The notes: a model not told the origin generated them from the sequence alone. 17,402 nt of DNA from Flammeovirgaceae bacterium UBA5008 (GCA_002398365.1 DGYK01000008.1:51634-69035); one strand, 5' to 3'. Counted from the first letter of the stretch, positions 8,288 through 14,642 are shown. A program made the numbers and translations.

Positions 8288-9103
8288 CAAATCAAATCAC
8301 AGTCCATAATCCGAGGCGTAAATCATTAGAATCACAGCAATCACAAAAATCACAGTCCAGACAATCATAGTCAATAATAATCCGAGGCGTATATCATTCA
8401 AATCACACAAATCATATAATCATAGTCAATAATAATCCGAGGCGCATATCATTCAAATCACAAGAAAATAATCCGAGGCGTATATCATTAGAATAATCCG
8501 AGGCACATATCATTAGAATCACAGCAATCATATAAATCACAGTCCAGACAATAATAGTCAATCAAAGTCCGAGGCGTATATCATTCAAATCACAAGAAAA
8601 TAATCCGAGGCGTAAATCATAAGAATCACAGCAATCATACAAATCACAGTCCAGACAATAATAGTCAATATAGTCCGAGGCGTATATCATTCAAATCACA
8701 CCAATCAAAAAAATCACAGTCCAGACAATCATACAAATCACAGTCCAGACAATCACAGTCAATAATAATCCGAGTCACATATCATTAGAATAATCCGAGG
8801 CGTATATCATTAGAATCACAGCAATCACAAAAATCACAGCCCAGACAGTCATAGTCAATAATAATCCGAGGCGTAAATCATTAGAATCATAAAAATCATA
8901 TAAATCACAGTCCAGACAATCACAGTCAATCACAGTCAATCAAAGTCCGAGGCGCATATCATTAGAATCACAGCAATCATATAAATCACAGTCAAGACAA
9001 TCATAGTCAATATAATCCGAGGCGTAAATCATTAGAATCATAAAAATCATATAAATCACAGTCAAGACAATCACAAAAATCACAGTCCAGACAATCACAG
9101 TCC
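8288..9103. repeat. Nested repeat array: ~71-bp units with CCGAGGCG anchors made of 9-bp AATCAYANN words
   Basis: About 0.8 kb of degenerate tandem repeat begins directly after the GxxExxY gene. I count 13 anchors related to CCGAGGCG, at 8311, 8382, 8437, 8473, 8498, 8569, 8605, 8675, 8770 (variant CCGAGTCA), 8795, 8866, 8947 and 9017. Spacing is most often 70-71, with shortened (25, 36, 55) and lengthened (81, 95) units. Inside a unit runs a shorter period: AATCACAGC, AATCATATA, AATCACAGT, then CCAGAC, AATCATAGT and CAAT. The array carries no long open frame and no transposase. It is not a CRISPR, because the parts between anchors are repeats too. The unit-length changes suggest slippage or unequal recombination. 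Function is unknown; binding sites or substrate for the adjacent nuclease-like protein is one possibility. Confidence 0.9.
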
Positions 9104-9326
9104 CCGTCCATTTTTCGTTTTATTTCGTCAAAACCACTAACGAAAAAACGAAAGTGACATCAACTGAAAAAAAAATTAAAAAATTTTTCACATTCCGGTC
9201 ACCCGTCAGGTTACCACTTTTTTCATCGCTGCATACATCGGCATAAAAAATCAGAGCCGCTTCTCTTCCCCGCCTGGCGATGATCTTTTCAAAAACAATT
9301 TATTAACCATTTAACAAACCATTTCT
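9104..9326 (+). promoter_or_regulatory. Leader of the two-repeat protein gene: hairpin plus AT-rich tract
   Basis: This 223-base stretch separates the repeat array from the gene at 9327. It opens with an imperfect hairpin at 9113-9153: TTTCGTTTTATTTCGT against ACGAAAAAACGAAA, loop of about 11. A run of A and T follows (about 9169-9191), then mixed sequence, and at the end ACCATTTA/ACCATTTC near-repeats just before the ATG. It probably contains the promoter and 5' UTR, but no confident -33/-7 pair of the Bacteroidota type was found. Confidence 0.35.
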
Positions 9327-10076
9327 ATGGCAAAAACCAATGAAACCGGTCACGGTAAGAATGTGGCCAACTTTGAAAAATTTATTAGCGTGTGCGAGAA
9401 GTACGGGGAAGAGTACAAACCGGCAAGGCCCGATTTAAAAGTGCCTGCTATGAAGGTGCTACTCACCAATGCTCAACTGGCGATGAAAGAACTCAAACAG
9501 GTGAAGCGCGATTCTGGAAATGCAACCAACAACCGCGAATTAGTATTTGAACCTCTTACAGGGTTGGCCACCCGCATCATCGGATCGCTCGAATCTTGTG
9601 GAGCCAACGCGTTGACGATTGAAGATGCCCGCTCTATTAACAACAAGTTGCAAGGCAGACGTGCTACACCTCTGCCCAAGAATGATCCGAAAGACGAGAC
9701 AGATCCGGAAACAGAACCGCAGACTCGCTCTACTTCGCAACGGAGCTTCGACAATCAGATAGAATACTTTGGAGAGTTAATTACAGCCGTTCGTTCAGAA
9801 CCCAGATATCAACCGAACGAGTTAGAGCTGCAAGTGGAGAGTTTAGAGAGTATTTTGGAAGAACTGAAAATAAGAAACAAATTGGCAAGCGATGCAGAGG
9901 AATCGCTTAGCCTGGCTCGCTTAAAGCGAGATCAGTTTTTGTATGGAGACGGATCGGGCATTTGTGACATCGTGATGGCAGTGAAAGCATACGGTGTATC
10001 GGCCTTCAGACCCAACAGTAAGAAGTATAAAAATCTGACTAAATTCAGATTCTCCAGAAAAAGAGAAAAAAAATAA
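9327..10076 (+). CDS. Bacteroidota-specific protein with two tandem helical repeats
   Basis: The start MAKTNETGHGKNVANFEKFIS is a hallmark, from memory, of a hypothetical protein family found repeatedly in Bacteroidota; its function is not known to me. The 249 residues hold two copies of one all-helical domain, about 13-96 (NFEKFISVCEKYGEEYKP...) and about 141-230 (NQIEYFGELITAVRSEPRYQP...). Both share an aromatic plus YxP loop, a long helix with NAQ/LES, and a VFEPL-/QFLYGD-like segment leading to a final helix. They are joined by an acidic, proline-rich linker (about 112-138), and the tail is strongly basic (FRFSRKREKK). No signal peptide or enzyme motif is seen. The gene stands alone, preceded by the repeat array and its leader and closed by an intrinsic terminator. 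Coding status is certain; function is open. Confidence 0.85.
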   Translation: MAKTNETGHGKNVANFEKFISVCEKYGEEYKPARPDLKVPAMKVLLTNAQLAMKELKQVKRDSGNATNNRELVFEPLTGLATRIIGSLESCGANALTIEDARSINNKLQGRRATPLPKNDPKDETDPETEPQTRSTSQRSFDNQIEYFGELITAVRSEPRYQPNELELQVESLESILEELKIRNKLASDAEESLSLARLKRDQFLYGDGSGICDIVMAVKAYGVSAFRPNSKKYKNLTKFRFSRKREKK

Positions 10077-10094
10077 GTAAACCTGCTTGAAGTG

Positions 10095-10130
10095 AAAAAT
10101 CCGGCAACTCTGTTAGCCGGATTTTTTTTG
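10095..10130 (+). terminator. Intrinsic terminator after the two-repeat protein gene
   Basis: The stem AAAAATCCGGC (10095-10105) pairs with GCCGGATTTTT (10116-10126) around a 10-base loop and runs into a T-tract ending at 10129. It lies 19 bases after the stop at 10076 and is the clearest rho-independent terminator in the window. It isolates the upstream gene from the minisatellite region. Confidence 0.9.
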
Positions 10131-10289
10131 CCCATTACGAAACAAGCAACCTGTTCAACTAACGGAAGCCTGTTTCAAAGCAACGGCACTATTCCAATCG
10201 ATGGATTGTAGATCCCTTTCGGGGAATCATAATTTTTGTTTCAATCTAGGCTACAGCCCGCCATTTATAGAAGATTTCTTAAAACACAA

Positions 10290-10619
10290 CTAAAACAGGC
10301 AATTGGCACTTACGGATGAAATTGCGTAAGAACCTTTCGCCCAATTGGTAGTTGCATTCTTCAAAGACACATTGGCATGCCGCAAGTTACCACTCACAGT
10401 CGTCAAGTTACCGGAGGCATGCCGCAAACAAAAACTCGCATACCGCAAACTAAAACTCGTATGCCGCAAACTAAAACTGGCATGACGCAAACTAAAACTG
10501 GCATGCCGCAAAGAAACACTGTCATGCCGCAAGGAAAAACTGTCATGCCGCAAGTTACCACGCGCAGTCGCGAAGTTACCACTGGCATTCGCTAGCGCCA
10601 GCAACGCAAAAAAAAACAT
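10290..10619 (-). CDS. Possible heptad-repeat protein (LRHASFS repeats), 109 aa
   Basis: The minus-strand frame starts with a short hydrophobic stretch (MFFFALLALANA) and continues as about eleven heptads of the type L-R-H-A-S-F-S, ending in a non-repeated tail (NWAKGSYAISS...). Repeat units of 21 bp keep every frame free of stops, so length alone proves nothing. The substitutions are more telling. Read on this strand, one Ser position is AGT in some units but TCT or TCC in others, Arg is CGG or CGT, and Leu is constant as TTG. Read on the plus strand, the same changes alter the amino acid (Thr to Arg or Gly). That favours minus-strand coding. Against it are the T-rich codons after the ATG, no evident ribosome site, and an unknown family. 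It may be a decayed or very young gene. Confidence 0.35.
   Translation of the reverse strand: MFFFALLALANASGNFATARGNLRHDSFSLRHDSVSLRHASFSLRHASFSLRHTSFSLRYASFCLRHASGNLTTVSGNLRHANVSLKNATTNWAKGSYAISSVSANCLF
10356..10595. repeat. 21-bp minisatellite, about 10-11 units
   Basis: Ten complete 21-bp units run from 10377 to 10586, each mostly opening ATGCCGCAA on the plus strand. A diverged unit lies before them (10356-10376) and a partial one after. The central units (about 10419-10523) are the most alike, while the end units carry GTTACC in place of the usual AACTAAAA core. The array sits inside an 846-base gap between the terminator at 10130 and the gene at 10924. The stretch 10131-10355 holds only a weak hairpin (GATCCC...GGGAATC, 10211-10228, then ATAATTTTTG). 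Confidence 0.9.
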
Positions 10620-10681
10620 ATCTGAGATGAATGGAGACTTGCATTAATCAAAAGAAACCGGAAACTCCAAACCAACACCTC

Positions 10682-10744
10682 GATAATACCGTAGCGAACG
10701 ACTTACTTGGCTTTGCCTGAAATAAATTAACCTCGCAGAATTGT
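10682..10744 (+). pseudogene. Remnant of a paralogue of the 10924 gene
   Basis: These 63 bases align with 11206-11269 inside the intact gene downstream. In the same frame they read D-N-T-V-A-N-D-L-L-G-F-A and then hit a TGA stop at 10718; the intact gene reads D-S-T-V-A-N-D-L-L-G-F-A-R. Nucleotide similarity continues past the stop to GAATTGT and then jumps to sequence matching the 3' flank of the intact gene. Similarity upstream of 10682 is weak. This is a truncated duplicate with an internal deletion, not a gene. It shares the unusual F-A in place of H-E, so the duplication happened after the active site was lost. Confidence 0.75.
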
Positions 10745-10800
10745 GAAGGAATAAGGCAGAAGCATCATTCGTTCTTAAATTTTTTAATTTTCTTGGTTTT
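10743..10800 (+). repeat. Duplicated 3'-flank block, copy 1
   Basis: This block matches 11667-11724 without gaps (offset 924), with one mismatch in the first 28 bases and about five in the last 30. The core GGAATAAGGCAGAAGCATC plus a T-rich end is better kept than the adjoining pseudogene. In copy 2 it lies after the intact gene, so it is the ancestral downstream flank carried along by a tandem duplication. Confidence 0.8.
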
Positions 10801-10923
10801 ACCTTGATCATTCCGTAATACGGATGCAAAAAGAACCAAAATTATAATAATATGAGTATGCCAAATTGAGTTCATCCATACCCACGGATTCTGTATTTTT
10901 GAATTCCATGGTAAACTGAAAAC

Positions 10924-11514
10924 ATGCAAAACATAAAAAGAATATTGACACTCGTATTATTAATCACAGGGCTGCAAGTGCGATCGCAAAATCAAATAGA
11001 ATGGAATAGCACCTACACACTTCAACTCTCCGATTTTCAATCCAAAGAAACCCAAATAGGCAACAGCGACATCTATAGTCTGCATACCGCATCGGGTATC
11101 GACTTTACGTTTGCCATGAGCAACGCAGAGTTTATGTTCACCAAAAATTTCAATTCGAAAGTAGGTTGCAAGTTTAACCGAAGTGCGGCATCAATAGTAG
11201 CTCCGGATAGTACCGTAGCCAACGACTTACTCGGCTTTGCGCGCTATGAATTTGACCTGGCGGAATTGTATGCTCGAAACTTAAGAAAACAACTGTTTGA
11301 AAAGAAAGGCACCTTTTCAAATGTTACCTTCTTTCAACCACTGTATGATGAGATACAAAGTCAATTGACAGAAAGACATGCGCGAGCCGCTAAAGAAACC
11401 GACCTCGGCCGGAATAAAGAAAAGCTAAACGAATTGCATCAGGAAGTATTAAAAGAGATAGAAGCGCTGGCAGACTTTTGCAAAACCTGTAAGCCACCTA
11501 AAAAGAAGAAGTAG
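10924..11514 (+). CDS. Secreted protein resembling DUF922 zinc proteases, without HExxH
   Basis: The protein starts with a signal peptide (MQNIKRILTLVLLITGL, cut near residues 21-23), so it is exported to the periplasm or beyond. The layout resembles Bacteroidota DUF922-type putative zinc proteases. It has an IEWNSTYTLQLSDFQ strand near the N terminus (usually a W-x-x-L-x-W-x-D-F pattern), a short serine/threonine-rich middle, and the LL-x-HEQ-x-HFD-x-x-E-x-x-AR-x-L helix. Here that helix reads LLGFARYEFDLAELYARNL (102-120). F105, A106 and E109 replace the His, Glu and His of HExxH, while D111, E114 and R118 remain. A catalytic role is therefore unlikely. The tail has a CKTC pair (186-189) and ends in lysines. 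A decayed partial copy lies just upstream (10682-10744). The DUF922 relationship is inferred from pattern, not from a search. Confidence 0.75.
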   Translation: MQNIKRILTLVLLITGLQVRSQNQIEWNSTYTLQLSDFQSKETQIGNSDIYSLHTASGIDFTFAMSNAEFMFTKNFNSKVGCKFNRSAASIVAPDSTVANDLLGFARYEFDLAELYARNLRKQLFEKKGTFSNVTFFQPLYDEIQSQLTERHARAAKETDLGRNKEKLNELHQEVLKEIEALADFCKTCKPPKKKK

Positions 11515-11592
11515 AAAAATAGCATCACTTCAATGACAAACCTACTCTGAGGTATTCGCAAGATTTATTACAACGAAGTATAATCGTAGAAC

Positions 11593-11634
11593 ATTCCCCA
11601 CCTTGGCAAGGAGGAATACCCGCAGGGCAGGGTA
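11593..11634. repeat. REP-like palindromic repeat (CCTTGGCAAGG hairpin)
   Basis: A compact hairpin, CCTTG-G-CAAGG inside a TCC...GGA outer stem, is followed by a second one, ACCCGCAGGGCAGGGT. The pair resembles a dispersed REP-type element that I remember as abundant in Bacteroidota intergenic regions. It lies in the 321-base gap between the genes at 10924 and 11836. That gap also holds copy 2 of the duplicated flank. Confidence 0.5.
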
Positions 11635-11666
11635 GACACAAGAAACAATCATACCACATGTGTCGT

Positions 11667-11724
11667 GTGAAAGAATAAGGCAGAAGCATCATTCGTTCTT
11701 AAATTTTTTAGTTCTTTTTGTTTA
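11667..11724 (+). repeat. Duplicated 3'-flank block, copy 2
   Basis: Partner of 10743-10800. It lies about 150 bases after the stop of the intact DUF922-like gene. The nearly unchanged core GAATAAGGCAGAAGCATC with an AT-rich tail might be a conserved 3' UTR or the promoter region of the next gene, but no consensus element could be named. Confidence 0.8.
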
Positions 11725-11835
11725 AGTGGCTAACTTTAACAAAAATAATATTCAAACGCATCAGACGTCTCACTACTTGAATAGCAGCAGAATAAATAGA
11801 AAGATATTAGTAGAGATTATCAATTGCTAATAACC

Positions 11836-12414
11836 ATGAACCCAAAAGTAAACTGGTTTTTTGAAAAAGAAACACCGTGGCAGGAAGCCTACCACCTGCT
11901 CCGCGACATAGCGCTGAGCACCGGCCTCACCGAAGAATTGAAGTGGGGGTGTCCCTGCTACATACACGGCAAAGCCAATGTGGTATTGATCCATGGATTC
12001 AAGGAATACTGCGCACTCCTCTTCATGAAAGGCGTATTGCTGAAAGACACCAAGAAAGTGTTGATACAACAGACCGTCAATGTACAGTCCGCGCGGCAGT
12101 GGCGATTTACCAGCGCCAAAGAAATTGTGAAAAACAAAGCAGCGATTAAAGCCTATATTCAGGAAGCATGGAACATCGAAAAGGCAGGATTGAAAGTAGA
12201 GCTAAAGAAGACCAAAGAATTTGCCATGCCTGCAGAATTGAAATCCGTGCTCAAAGCCATGCCGGATGTAAAAAAAGCATTTGAGCAACTTACACCCGGG
12301 CGACAGCGAGGTTACCTGTTGCACTTTGGTTCCGCCAAACAATCATCCACTCGCGAAGCCCGCATCGCAAAATACATCCCACACATTTTGAAAGGAAAAG
12401 GGTTGGAGGATTGA
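11836..12414 (+). CDS. YdeI/OmdA-like protein with DUF1801 domain
   Basis: Cytoplasmic protein of the YdeI/OmpD-associated family. Members are small alpha/beta proteins linked in some bacteria to peptide or bacteriocin tolerance, but the biochemical role is not settled. The DUF1801 core spans about residues 10-110 and shows the family pattern W-G-x-P-C-Y-x-x-x-G-K-x-x-V-x-x-I-x-x-F-K (TEELKWGCPCYIHGKANVV), followed by an ALLFMKGVLLKD strand. The C-terminal part (about 140-190) matches the OmdA helical domain, with LTPGRQRGYLLHF and an AKYIPHIL helix. I chose the ATG at 11836 over an in-frame TTG at 11824 because MNPKV is the normal family N terminus. The gene stands alone; no partner gene is obvious. 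Confidence 0.88.
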   Translation: MNPKVNWFFEKETPWQEAYHLLRDIALSTGLTEELKWGCPCYIHGKANVVLIHGFKEYCALLFMKGVLLKDTKKVLIQQTVNVQSARQWRFTSAKEIVKNKAAIKAYIQEAWNIEKAGLKVELKKTKEFAMPAELKSVLKAMPDVKKAFEQLTPGRQRGYLLHFGSAKQSSTREARIAKYIPHILKGKGLED

Positions 12415-12436
12415 AGAGTGAGATTGATAAGCGATA

Positions 12437-12505
12437 AATCACAAAACAATAGTGTGATTAATAAAGCGTTTTAACGCTAGTCAATTGATTATCTTGTGAG
12501 ATAAT
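12437..12505 (+). other. Three successive hairpins between two genes
   Basis: Three perfect inverted repeats follow each other in under 70 bases: AATCACA/TGTGATT (12437-12459, loop 9), AGCGTT/AACGCT (12465-12478, loop 2) and ATTATCT/AGATAAT (12488-12505, loop 4). None is followed by a T-run, so they are not typical terminators. They lie after the YdeI-like gene and 50 bases before the secreted-protein gene at 12556, so they may form a structured 5' leader or operators. Confidence 0.45.
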
Positions 12506-12555
12506 TTGAATACGGGCTTTGATGAAAACATCTTAAACTATTAATATTATTAACA

Positions 12556-13053
12556 ATGAAGCTTCGATTTGTACTATTACTTAGTTTAATAGCCCTTTGC
12601 GGTATCGCCAATGCCCAAGTACTCAGCGGACAAGTATTTATTTTATCCGAGCAATACGATGAAAACAAATGCGAGGTAGTAGCGCTATGCGATTGTTGTG
12701 CAACGGATTTATTCTTTATCAATAAGAGAGAATTTGTGATGGTAAGCCGGTGCTTATTCGATAACACCTTTTCCAAAGGAAAGTACCGCATCAAAAACAA
12801 TATATTGACACTGAAGTACAACAAAATACATGTCAGCGAAAAAACAGACGAACAGACCGGCAAAGTAACACATGTGGTCGAAAAGTCGAACGTAGAAAAA
12901 AGCGAATTTGAAATGAACACCTGCGGCAAGAAGGTACGCTTGCACCATGCCACCATTCCCGAATTTAAAAACGGAATGCAATACGATTCAAAGAAAGAGA
13001 AGCAACTGAAAAAAGAACTACTAGAGTCTACTGCCATGAAGCTATTGAAATAG
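12556..13053 (+). CDS. Small Cys-rich secreted protein, 165 aa
   Basis: I do not recognise a family. The product begins with a standard signal peptide (MKLRFVLLLSLIALCGIANA, probable cleavage after residue 20), so it is exported. The mature part is small. It has a cysteine group near its start (C39, C45, C47, C48) and further cysteines at C66 and C123, which could form disulfides or bind metal. The middle is beta-like (about 60-130), and the end is a lysine-rich helix (KKEKQLKKELLE). A lipocalin-like beta fold is conceivable but unproven. The gene stands alone between the triple-hairpin region and the AraC gene. Confidence 0.75.
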   Translation: MKLRFVLLLSLIALCGIANAQVLSGQVFILSEQYDENKCEVVALCDCCATDLFFINKREFVMVSRCLFDNTFSKGKYRIKNNILTLKYNKIHVSEKTDEQTGKVTHVVEKSNVEKSEFEMNTCGKKVRLHHATIPEFKNGMQYDSKKEKQLKKELLESTAMKLLK

Positions 13054-13102
13054 CAACTGTCTGGCTACGTCTAGTAAACATTAAATCCACCAATAAATAT
13101 AA

Positions 13103-13178
13103 GTGTATATACACGGGTGCAGCCCATTACATCGGTTGAATTCAGCTATTACAAGTTTAGATTTTATGGTATCTTGTA
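13103..13178. promoter_or_regulatory. Palindromes upstream of the AraC regulator gene
   Basis: GTGTATATACAC (13103-13114) is a perfect 12-bp palindrome about 84 bases before the regulator ATG. Nearer the gene, TACAAG (13150-13155) and CTTGTA (13173-13178) form a second inverted repeat 17 bases apart, in an AT-rich stretch ending 20 bases before the start codon. Both suit operator sites, possibly for autoregulation. No binding evidence exists. Confidence 0.4.
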
Positions 13179-13197
13179 GTTTCAAAAGAAAATCATA

Positions 13198-14091
13198 ATG
13201 ACGTACTCACAGATATATCGGTTTGATAACTTCGATGAGTTTCATCGAATGGCTAATGGCTCTTTGCAGGCACGTCATGATGATGTGCAAGTATTTGAAT
13301 TTTCAGAAATCGGTAAAGGGGCAGTAAAGAAAACCCCTTTATTCAAAACCAATTTTTATCAGATTGGCCTCTTCAAAGAAGTACAATTTGAAGTTAGTCA
13401 TTTTGATACACACCAAGTTGTAAACCAGAAGAATGCGGTGGTCTTGTTTAAACCAGGACAAACATGTTCATTTAGTAAAACCGATCCGAATGCCAGCGGT
13501 TATGCGATCATGTTTAAAGAGAGTTTTATCGATTGGCGCATGAATAACTCTAACACCATTCGGGATTTTTCTATTCTTAATCCTGCATTTGAATGCGTTC
13601 TTTTTTTAGAGCAATCTGTTTTCGATGACCTTACTGAAATTGCCAGTAAAATGTGGCTTGAATATAAAAATCCGCAGCAACCACACGCCATTTCTATTTT
13701 ACGTCTGTATGCACAACTTTTGATAGAGAAGTTAAACCGGATTAGTTCAAAGCAGACTAGGCTTACAACAGGTTCTTTACAATACCAAACTTCTCAGCAA
13801 TTTAAATCGTTGGTTTATAAAAATATACATAGCACCAAAACAGTGCGAGATTACGCCACGATGCTTAGTATGACTGAAAAGACCTTAATTAATCACTTTA
13901 GACAAACTACCGATTTAACACCCAAAGAGTTTATTAATACGGTTATTGTAGAAGAGAGCAAGGCTATGCTGTTGAATAAAGCTTCTGTAGAACAAGTTTC
14001 GAATTACTTTAACTTTACCGATCAAGCGCATTTCTCAAACTTCTTTCGCCATAAAACAGGACGCAACCCAACTGATGCACGAAAGCAATAG
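13198..14091 (+). CDS. AraC family transcriptional regulator
   Basis: One-component regulator of the AraC/XylS family. The N-terminal part (about 1-165) is a cupin-like sensing domain (KTNFYQIGLFKEVQFEV and NAVVLFKPGQTCSF strands), and the C-terminal part (about 200-297) is the double helix-turn-helix DNA-binding domain. The first HTH lies around VRDYATMLSMTEKTLINHF (216-234). The conserved second HTH ends in QAHFSNFFRHKTGRNPTDARK, close to the family consensus of F-S-x-x-F-K-x-x-x-G-x-x-P. At 297 residues the length is typical. It is followed, 92 bases on and in the same direction, by two NTF2-like genes and an SDR gene that it probably controls. The ligand is unknown. Palindromes upstream may serve autoregulation. 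Confidence 0.92.
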   Translation: MTYSQIYRFDNFDEFHRMANGSLQARHDDVQVFEFSEIGKGAVKKTPLFKTNFYQIGLFKEVQFEVSHFDTHQVVNQKNAVVLFKPGQTCSFSKTDPNASGYAIMFKESFIDWRMNNSNTIRDFSILNPAFECVLFLEQSVFDDLTEIASKMWLEYKNPQQPHAISILRLYAQLLIEKLNRISSKQTRLTTGSLQYQTSQQFKSLVYKNIHSTKTVRDYATMLSMTEKTLINHFRQTTDLTPKEFINTVIVEESKAMLLNKASVEQVSNYFNFTDQAHFSNFFRHKTGRNPTDARKQ

Positions 14092-14183
14092 AAACGGAAT
14101 TTTTTACAAATACATTTCCCATTAGTACAAAACTAAATGTAATCAAAGCCTGTTGAATTCATGTTGAACTAAAATAAATCCAC

Positions 14184-14603
14184 ATGAATCTTCACGAAAA
14201 CTTTCAGGACCGTGTAGCGATTACCGAGCTGCTAAACAATTACATTTTATCAATCGATAGTCATAATAATGAGCAATTTGCCGACAACTTTACCATAGAT
14301 GGTGTTTATGACAGCCCATGGGGAGTTGCTAGTGGGCGTGAAGCAATCATCGGCAATATTGCATATTGGCATAGTTCAGGAATAACCAAAGGAAAGCGCC
14401 ACTTTATGGGCGCATCTCGGATTACGGAATTGAATGCAGATACAGCTTCAGCAGAAAGTAATTACTGGATTGCTGAGGCAGAAATAACACCTGGCATTGT
14501 GGCAACTGGCTTTTACATCGATAGGTTAAAGAAAGTAAATGATGTTTGGAAAATAAGTCACCGCAAACAAGTGGTTGATTCCAGCTTCAAGATGAATTCG
14601 TAG
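14184..14603 (+). CDS. NTF2/SnoaL-like fold protein 1
   Basis: Small cytoplasmic alpha+beta barrel of the NTF2/SnoaL superfamily, whose members are isomerases, dehydratases, hydrolases or dioxygenase beta subunits. The N-terminal helices with D-x-x-x-x-x-x-F-A-D-x-F (LLNNYILSIDSHNNEQFADNF) and the following VYDSP...SGREAI segment are typical. So are the RHFMGASRITELNADTASAESNYW strands and the WKISHRKQ end. The best guess is the SnoaL_4-type group. The 139-residue length is normal. No catalytic set can be assigned. It begins a unit of three same-strand genes after the AraC regulator and is followed after 39 bases by another protein of the same fold, so the two may be paralogues or a heteromeric pair. 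Confidence 0.85.
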   Translation: MNLHENFQDRVAITELLNNYILSIDSHNNEQFADNFTIDGVYDSPWGVASGREAIIGNIAYWHSSGITKGKRHFMGASRITELNADTASAESNYWIAEAEITPGIVATGFYIDRLKKVNDVWKISHRKQVVDSSFKMNS

Positions 14604-14642
14604 TCAAAAAATAAAAATGACCTAACCTAATTTCAGTGATCA

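Noticed and set aside
8288..9103. CRISPR array
   Set aside because: Sequence between anchors is itself repeated, unit length varies from 25 to 95, repeats are degenerate and no cas gene is nearby.
7869..10076. Toxin-antitoxin pair or restriction-modification unit around the GxxExxY gene
   Set aside because: No methyltransferase, antitoxin-like partner or overlapping gene; the neighbours are separated by long non-coding DNA.
10211..10237. Second intrinsic terminator
   Set aside because: The stem GATCCC/GGGAATC has a bulge and the T-run is short and offset; too weak to list as a terminator.
10377..10595. Plus-strand MPQTKTR/G repeat ORF
   Set aside because: Open only because the unit is 21 bp; unit-to-unit substitutions change residues freely on this strand.
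10865..10901. Bacteroidota-type promoter (TTG and TATTTTTG) before the gene at 10924
   Set aside because: The spacer is about 25 bases, longer than the usual 19-21, so the match is not convincing.
11877..12149. 90-aa plus ORF inside the YdeI-like gene
   Set aside because: Out-of-frame shadow; the DUF1801 frame is clearly the coding one.
12489..13037. 182-aa minus-strand ORF
   Set aside because: Antisense to the secreted Cys-rich protein, which has a clear signal peptide on the plus strand.
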